A stretch of 64,000 nt of DNA from Strigamia acuminata (taxonomy: Eukaryota; Arthropoda; Chilopoda; Geophilomorpha; Linotaeniidae): the NCBI GenBank assembly GCA_949358305.1, contig OX442323.1, positions 6,450,001 through 6,514,000 on the forward strand, read 5' to 3'. The position numbers were made by a program, and so were the translations under genes. This document shows positions 57,902 through 64,000 of the stretch, piece after piece. The notes under the pieces are model-generated. The model was not told the DNA's origin. It searched no databases and saw only the letters and a list, made by a program, of their open reading frames with translations. Numbering within the stretch: the first letter of the stretch is position 1; each line of letters opens with the position of its first letter.

Positions 57902-60900
57902 ATGGATACACTTGAATATTTATTCTGTCTGGTAAAATAGCTTTTGTATACATATTTTTAAAATATTTATTTATTTATTTTAATTTTTAAGCTATTTGTG
58001 TTTTGTTTGAGCTGTGGAAAAAGTGACAATGACATTTCAACAGGATGTTACCTAGATTCAGTATCCAAACCAGATTTTTATGTAAATCCAGATACTGAAA
58101 GCACACAGCAGGGAATTACATCTGGTATATGCACAGAAGGATGTCGGAATATTGATTCTACGATTCAATATGCTGGAATACAGTTCCAGAATGTTTGTTT
58201 GTGTGCATACAAGCTAACTTACAAAGGTAAAGTCAATTTTCAGAATGGGGTTTTGCTGTTTTTTGCAAGATTCCAACTAGATTTCTCTTTTTCACTCAGA
58301 TAAAATGAAAAAACAGCCTAAATGTACAGTGAATGATATCATTGGGCAAGAAGAGGTTGAAACTGAGATATATTTGATTAAAAAAATGCATTATGAGTCT
58401 ATGTCTTTGGGTTGCACCGAGCGGAAAAATCCAGAAAAAAATGAAGTTTTATCTACAATTGAGTGCGATGTGAGTCCAGAAAACCCCAACTTGCAGTATA
58501 CTTTTAATTTTGGTGAAGGTGGTTGGTCAAGCGCATTGAGCGAAGTGGTAGAAGCTAAAAATGAGTATTTTATCCCTGGAAACTACAAAGTATCAGCTGC
58601 TGTCGTATATCCCAATGGCTCTGTAAGTGCCACAGTTTGAAACAATAATTTTGTGCTTATAAAATTTCGAAGTGGCTAGGTTCATGTCCGACGTGAACGT
58701 ATTATTTTCATGACGCGCTGTGATTGGTTGAGATGCATTGAGATTCATTGATGAAAATACTCGGTTCAGTCTATGTTGCTTTAAACGAATAAGAGGTTAT
58801 CGTATAACCCGCTTTAAGTCGCATGCTGATATAGTGCGAGTTTTACCCAGGCCCACCTTTACCATTGGGCTAACTGGGCTGCAGCCCAGGAGCGACGGGC
58901 ACAGAAGGGCGCTGGGCACAGAAAAGTGCTGGGCAAGGGGTGCCTGAGTTTTATTAGCCCAGGACGCTGAAAAGTGTAAAGACGCATGTTGATAAACCTT
59001 GTCAAACGGACATAAATAGATCTCAATCAATCACAGCGTGTCATTAAAATAATACGTTCATGTCGGACATGAACATAGCCACTGCTACAAAATTTATATT
59101 TGTTTAGTATGAAGTTTTGTATACAACCCTTGAGGTGAAAATGAAATTACAAACTGAATCAAAGTTTGCAGTTGAATGCCCAAAACTAGTAGCACCTGAT
59201 GATTTAATGATATGTAATATCACTGCTTTCTATGGCACAAATATGGATTTGACAATTTCATCATCCGGAGAAGATTGTCCAAAGAATGAGATAAAATTCA
59301 GTTTGCCAGGTATTCGGTTTGGTATGTAGCTAATTATTGGAATAATTGATTGTTTTTGTGTAGACATCACAAAGGTCTCAGTGGGTTTGGCTTTTCCTGT
59401 GGCCAAACCAATCAATGTGGGAAGCCAAGCTTTGATTTCTGATGCTGCAGCTTATTATTACGTGCTTGCTAGCACGTTTGTAGCTACTGAGGGATTCATT
59501 TCAACTGTAAAAGTGTTTTTCTTTGCGTCTGGGAAGATCTGGTTGAAGGTTTGACATTTGGGAAGTGAGTGTTTGGTTGGTAATTTTGGTAATTTGATAA
59601 AATTAGGTGTTAAGACCCAAGTTTTCGACCCAATATTGCCCAAAAGCAGTGTCTTGCAAGGGATCTATTGAAGAGTATAAAGTTGTTAGTTCCAGTTCGC
59701 CTGCAGAGGTTGAAATTTCAGGAAAAGACGGGGAAAGCGTGACATATCGTATCTCTAATGGACTATTTGTTAAAACTGGTGATGTTTTGGGTTTTCAATT
59801 AGTGGGGTCTGGATCGCCATTGACGAGTCCCATTGGTTACAGGTAAAATTTAAATTTTACAATAAAGTATGGGGAATCAGAAGAGATAAGTGGTTATCAG
59901 GTCTTACTGCAATACCCTGCTGGATAAAACGAGCTATATTCTGAACCGATACAACGTTGACCTAATTCCAGCTGTATTACGCCTAACAGTGGACTGTGCT
60001 CTACTATGTGGAAAGGTAGTTCTGTGTCAAAGCATCACTTTTGACAATAAAACAAGTGTTGGTAATCGATCACAATGTCTGGAGTTCGATTACAATTCTG
60101 GTGTTTTGGGCTACTTTTTTGTGCCACTACATCAGTGATACGACTGGAAATAGGACAACGTTGTATCGGCTCAGAGTATGTGTCAGTCGTGGTCTGTGGG
60201 CTGACTTTCTTGAGAACCCAACCTTGCATTTGCATCGAGAACTGGGAAAACCTCAGAAAACTCAGTTGGAGGTGGGTGGTCGATGCTCTTTCCGTAGAAA
60301 CAGTACTACAGCCAGAACAGTGAGAGACACAACTGAGATTTCCAGACGGTCACCCATCCAAGTACTGACTTGGCTTGATGCCGTTAAACTTTTGTTATCA
60401 TGGAAACTGGTGGCCAACATGGTGAGCCGTTTGTTGCCTCCTTAAGCAAGTTGTCGTCTGTTCTGATTCCCTCTGAAAATGGCAATCAGGGGCAGGCCTT
60501 ACAACTGGGATTTTTTAAATTCATACAGAGACATAATTGATGGAGACTTATCCGATTTTACGCTAACAAAATCTGGGAGGTACGGAAAGAAACTCAATGT
60601 GCAGCATTTTGTGCAAGCAATTATAACCCCAAAATCAGAATTGGTTTATGGACATACATTTCCTCAAGAAGGTCTTTGCACACTTACTTTTGTGGTTCAA
60701 TCTAAGAGTCCAGCTGGAGACGTCAAGGAGATTAGTAAATCAGAAGGAATACTCATTGGGACTATGGATGAAGGTGATGGTTAAAGTGCAGGAAGAGACT
60801 AGGAGGGATAAAATTATTTTGTTTTATGCAGATTTTGAATTGGAATGTGATGAGTCTGCATCTGTTGGGGAATATATCTTTTTTAAAGTTGAAGCTTCAG

Positions 60901-63900
60901 AACCTAAAAAATTCAAAAACATTATTTGGAAACCTGGCGGTGAACTAAACGATGTTGTTCAGGCAATTACAAATAAAAGCGGTAAGAACTTTATTCCAGA
61001 AGGTGCATTCAATCTCAAAAGACGAAAGCCAATAGCACCTGCCGAAGAGATAAGTCACTTCTAGAAGTCAAAGAAGTGATTTCACTTTTGCTTAATCTTA
61101 ATCCTCTTATTTATTAAAAAGAAATGACTGAAGAAGGAAAAGCCGAAAGTCCCTTGGAAAGACTAGCGTATTTTAATTGTCGTTTTAATTGTCGTTTTAA
61201 TTGCCTGAAACAGAGCAGAAAATCCAGTTTTCTGCCCAGTAAATTTTCTGCTATGACGTCACTTCCTCTTACTTGGGCAGAAAATAGGGAGCAGAAAACC
61301 CCACAAGCCAATCAGATGATTTTCTGCCCAGTGATGTCATATTGACCTTTGTGCAAAATTTATGAAAAATGGCTTCCCGATCTAAAGTCAATAAGAAATT
61401 GTTTCAAATAATTTTGTTTTAAAAACCCACGTGCGTTTGATCGAAATCATCGAATACGAGTAAAAGTGCGCAGATTCGCATGAAAACTATGCACTGGCAA
61501 TCGGCAGAATACGGGCCGCATTCGATCAATCCAAAGCGGGTAAAAAGTACGTAGATTTGCGTGAAAACTATGCTCAGGCAATCGGCAGAATACGGGCCGC
61601 ATTTGATCAATTCGATGCGGCCCGTATTCTGTCGATTGCTAGTGCATAGTTTTCACGCGAATCTGTTTTTACCTGCATTCGATCAGTAGCACGTGATAAA
61701 CGATTTTTTTGAAACAAATTAATACATATTTCCACCTATACTTTTCTGCCAGATGGGACCCAACAGCAGAAAAGATAAATTTTCTGCCCTGAAAATTTTC
61801 TGCTGACAGAATTCAGTCGAGTGGGAACCTAGCATAAAGTGATCTGCATGTGAAATATAAGTTTCAAATCCTCGTATTTGAAGAAACGTCATATCCTGTT
61901 TGGAGAAGTCATTTCAGACGATTAAGTCAATTTGTCTTTTAAGGATTGAATGCACCTAAAGTTTTTACTAACTTAATGTTAAAATTTGTTTGAATATAAT
62001 TTTAGCTACAATTTTTACACACAAATTCAAATATCTTAGACCAGGAATATTTTCTGTTTTTGTAACTATGGAAAGCTTGAGCAAAAATGTGACTCATGAT
62101 TGTATGTTGCAAGTGTGGTTGACTTTTATAGAACCAGAATGGAGTCTTACCTCTAATTCTCCTCAAGTGGCCCCAAGTAAGTGATGGAGTTAATGCATAA
62201 AGAAAAAAAAGTAATTTCTTTTGTTTTTAAATCTTAGATAACATCACATTAGTTTTGAAGTATCTAGGAAAGGAAAATATTCAAAGTTTTGGATTAATAA
62301 ACACAACATGGCTTTGGGGAGATGAGTCAGTGCCAGTTAGTTTTAGACTGGACAAAAATCCTTTCTTGCTAACTCATCACTATGACAATCAGGGAGAATA
62401 TAATGTTTCAGTCAGGTTGTCTAATCAGGCTAGTACCCTGAAATTAAAACAAAAGGTGAGAAATTTGATTCGCAAAAATATTTTAGCACATCTTTTGAGT
62501 TTTAACTTTGCTTTAGGTTGCAATGTTGGACGAAATGATACTGAAAGTAACTGCTACGTATTATCTTGTAACTGAATCAAGATATGAACCGGGATCCGGG
62601 TCTGATAGCAACATGTTCCGGAAGGATTCGAAGATAAAATTTACACTTCTCTGTATGGGTGAGCAGATTTACAGTTCAGTTTTTGTTTTGTTGGAGAAGT
62701 TTTTGTCATAGTGGCTAATAGAGAGGTTCTGCCAGGTGTTAGACGGGAACGGCTGACGTCTGGAAAGCCGAAACGTCATCACTTTTTGTGCTGACGTCAT
62801 GGGGCGGAGCTAAGCTTCAAGTTGCGCGCGCGTCTGCAACGTGTAATGGCGTGTAATGTCTCTTGAGAATGCCGTAACCTCAAACTTTCGACACCGCTCG
62901 TAAATGATTTTTTCCTTTACCTTTTTTGGAGTGGATACTGTCGGTAGCAAATAACTTATTGTATGTAAATGGCTTGCCGCTATAGCGCAGTTCGGCCAGA
63001 CTGCCGGTAAACCCTGTTTCTATCGGTCAGCAGTCATTTGAAATTGTTACATATCAGTTGCATACCCTACCGGCAGTAATATCTGCATTGTTTTTAGCTC
63101 GGGGGTCCCATGTAAGCACGGATCCTGATTGGGTCAATTGGTTCAACTGCCTTCTAAGGATGTTCACTGTAATCAAATTTTTGTTTTATTATCAGGAGCA
63201 ACTCCAACCGACATTAAAAGTTATGTTATTCAGTGGGCGAATGGTTCTAAAACAGACATAAATTCGAAGGAAGCTTGGCCAGCCGAGCATTATGAGGATT
63301 TCAATACGGTGAATGACTGCAGATTGTGAATGCATAATGCAGTGGTTCCCAAACTTTTTGATTCACGGCGCCCATGTAGGTGGTCATAGTGCCCCTGTAG
63401 GTCAGTCACGGTGCCCCTGCATGCCCCTGGTGCACAGTTTGGGAGCCACTAGCACAATGCGAAAAGTTTACTGATTAATCGCAGTCTTCTGTGATTTTTA
63501 GGTCGGCAATTACACAATAACATTCGTTGCTACGCCAAAAGTAGGACCGGCAAGTAGCAGCACTGTAGATTTAATTATTATGGATACAGATTGGAATTTC
63601 AATATATTTTTACGCGATTATTTTATTGATACCAATGTGAGAGAACCAAGAAAGTTAATGGTATGAAGAAAGAAATGATCTTTGTTGACCTTAACTTAAC
63701 ACTTGCTTATTGATTACAGTTGCATTCAACTGTACCCTCTTCATGTGTAATAGTTGATTTTGCAGACAACAGTACTCTTGAAATGTACGGCGTCAAGAGT
63801 ATTTGCGAGAAGTTACAAAGCGAAAACCCCATGTTTAGTAATGCCATATGGATCCAAACTTCATCAGCTTCATTTCCTATGAACGTATCTCACACATACG

Positions 63901-64000
63901 ATGAGATCAACAACTATAATGTTTCATTATATGGATTCACCGAGAAAGCTTCAAGAATAACGAGCGAAATGATCTTTATCAATTTCTACCCTTTTAGACC
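57902..64000 (+). CDS. Polycystin-1-like receptor, 5' part (runs off the window)
   Basis: Exons read with matching phase: 57902-57931, 57992-58226, 58300-58622, 59108-59309, 59364-59548, 59607-59842, 59901 to about 60014, 60490-60773, 60832-60981, 62006-62176, 62238-62455, 62517-62658, 63196-63308, 63502-63660 and 63720 onward. The protein starts with a signal peptide, then a WSC-type Cys-rich domain (TGCYLDSV, CTEGCRNIDSTIQYAGIQ, CLCAYK). Repeated PKD-like beta modules follow, clearest at WLWGDESVPVSF with HHYDNQGEYNVSVRLSN and at HTYDEINNYNVSLYGF. Polycystin-1 proteins are large ciliary or cell-surface receptors that pair with TRPP channels; WSC plus PKD arrays are typical of their ectodomain. 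No LRR precedes the WSC domain. The junction between about 60014 and 60490 does not close in phase, so one exon boundary there is wrong or missing. Confidence 0.72.
58672..59082. mobile_element. MITE with about 63-bp terminal inverted repeats
   Basis: The left arm GTGGCTAGGTTCATGTCCGA matches the complement of the right end TCGGACATGAACATAGCCAC over about 63 bp. The interior contains GGGCTAACTGGGCTGCAGCC. It lies within an intron of the polycystin-like gene; superfamily not assigned. Confidence 0.8.
60330..60445 (-). pseudogene. 5S rRNA-derived sequence
   Basis: On the plus strand the segment CAGACGGTCACCCATCCAAG, followed by TACTGACTTGGCTTGATGCC and ending near AACATGGTGAGCCGTTTG, reads as the reverse complement of eukaryotic 5S rRNA: box C/internal control region and 5' end are recognisable. 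Many substitutions disrupt pairing. It is a 5S pseudogene or the head of a 5S-derived SINE, inside an intron of the polycystin-like gene. Confidence 0.6.
61150..61840. mobile_element. Composite inverted-repeat element
   Basis: An inner pair of arms (about 61395-61530 and 61600-61725) pair as inverted repe­ats: GAAAACTATGCACTGGCAAT on the left against its complement ATTGCTAGTGCATAGTTTTC on the right, with a third direct copy between them. Outside are repeated TTTTCTGCCCAG/GCAGAAAA motifs on both sides. Together they suggest nested MITEs in a large intron. No coding capacity. Confidence 0.6.
62720..63010. other. Intron segment of unusual composition
   Basis: A less AT-rich island with TGACGTC palindromes (62754 and 62790-62798) and GCGCGCGCG inside an intron of the polycystin-like gene. 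Probably another dispersed repeat; no ends identified. Confidence 0.3.
63340..63451. mobile_element. hAT-type MITE with 8-bp target duplication
   Basis: 112 bp with ends CAGTGGTTCCCAAACTTTTT and the complement of CAGTTTGGGAGCCACTA. It is flanked by GCATAATG and GCACAATG, an 8-bp duplication with one mismatch, as expected for hAT (Charlie-like ends). Intronic. Confidence 0.88.

Noticed and set aside
58738-59030. Frames around the GGGCTGCAGCCC-rich segment
   Set aside because: They lie inside a MITE with clear inverted ends and interrupt the phase of flanking polycystin exons.
60041-60445. 134-aa frame ending in the 5S-like region
   Set aside because: Most of it overlaps the 5S-derived sequence and it does not join the flanking exons in phase.

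Overview
The window looks like nuclear DNA of an arthropod, most probably an insect. It is AT-rich. Its genes are cut by many short GT-AG introns that carry AT-rich minisatellites. It holds CLIP-domain serine protease homologues, TTAGG-like repeats, pogo- and hAT-type MITEs and an almost intact Ty3/gypsy element. I cannot name the species. All gene models come from reading splice sites and codon phase by eye; unless stated otherwise, exon phases close exactly.

Layout. 1-8291: a tandem pair of CLIP-domain serine protease homologues, both with Gly in place of the catalytic Ser. 8330-8634 (-): a small two-exon membrane protein. 8779-11130 (-): splicing factor Prp31, divergent from an SLC35A nucleotide-sugar transporter (11314-13413, +) across 183 bp. 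14.3-14.75 kb (-): kinase relic. 15-25.85 kb: gene-poor, repeated, decayed sequence containing two diverged copies of a block of about 3.8 kb and RING-like relics. 25923-29086 (+): C2H2 zinc-finger gene, convergent with SPSB3 (29153-31367, -). 31969-35653 (+): three tandem paralogues of a two-TM, PPxY-tailed family that I do not recognise. 36395-37464 (-): TMEM220. 37913-46256: Ty3/gypsy retrotransposon with 571-bp LTRs, a canonical -1 slippery heptamer at the gag stop and a Gag without a zinc knuckle. 46578-47938 (-): four-exon secreted peptide precursor with three KRLWR units and a Cys-rich tail. 49183-49705 (+): mitochondrial thioredoxin. 49875-51798 (+): OGFOD3. 52015-53315 and 53998-56683 (-): tandem RAP1 (TERF2IP) genes, the first a shortened in-frame copy of the second. 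57083-57333: foldback with TTAGG-like arms. 57902 to the right edge (+): 5' part of a polycystin-1-like receptor (signal peptide, WSC, PKD-type segments), with MITEs and a 5S rRNA-derived sequence in its introns.

How the parts fit. The genes are mostly unrelated housekeeping and signalling genes, as expected for animal chromosomal DNA. Local themes are tandem duplication (protease homologues, PPxY family, RAP1 pair, the 16-26 kb block) and introns filled by minisatellites whose periods cluster near multiples of one helical turn. The best candidates for undescribed biology are the PPxY two-TM family, the KRLWR/Cys-rich peptide precursor and the shortened RAP1 paralogue.
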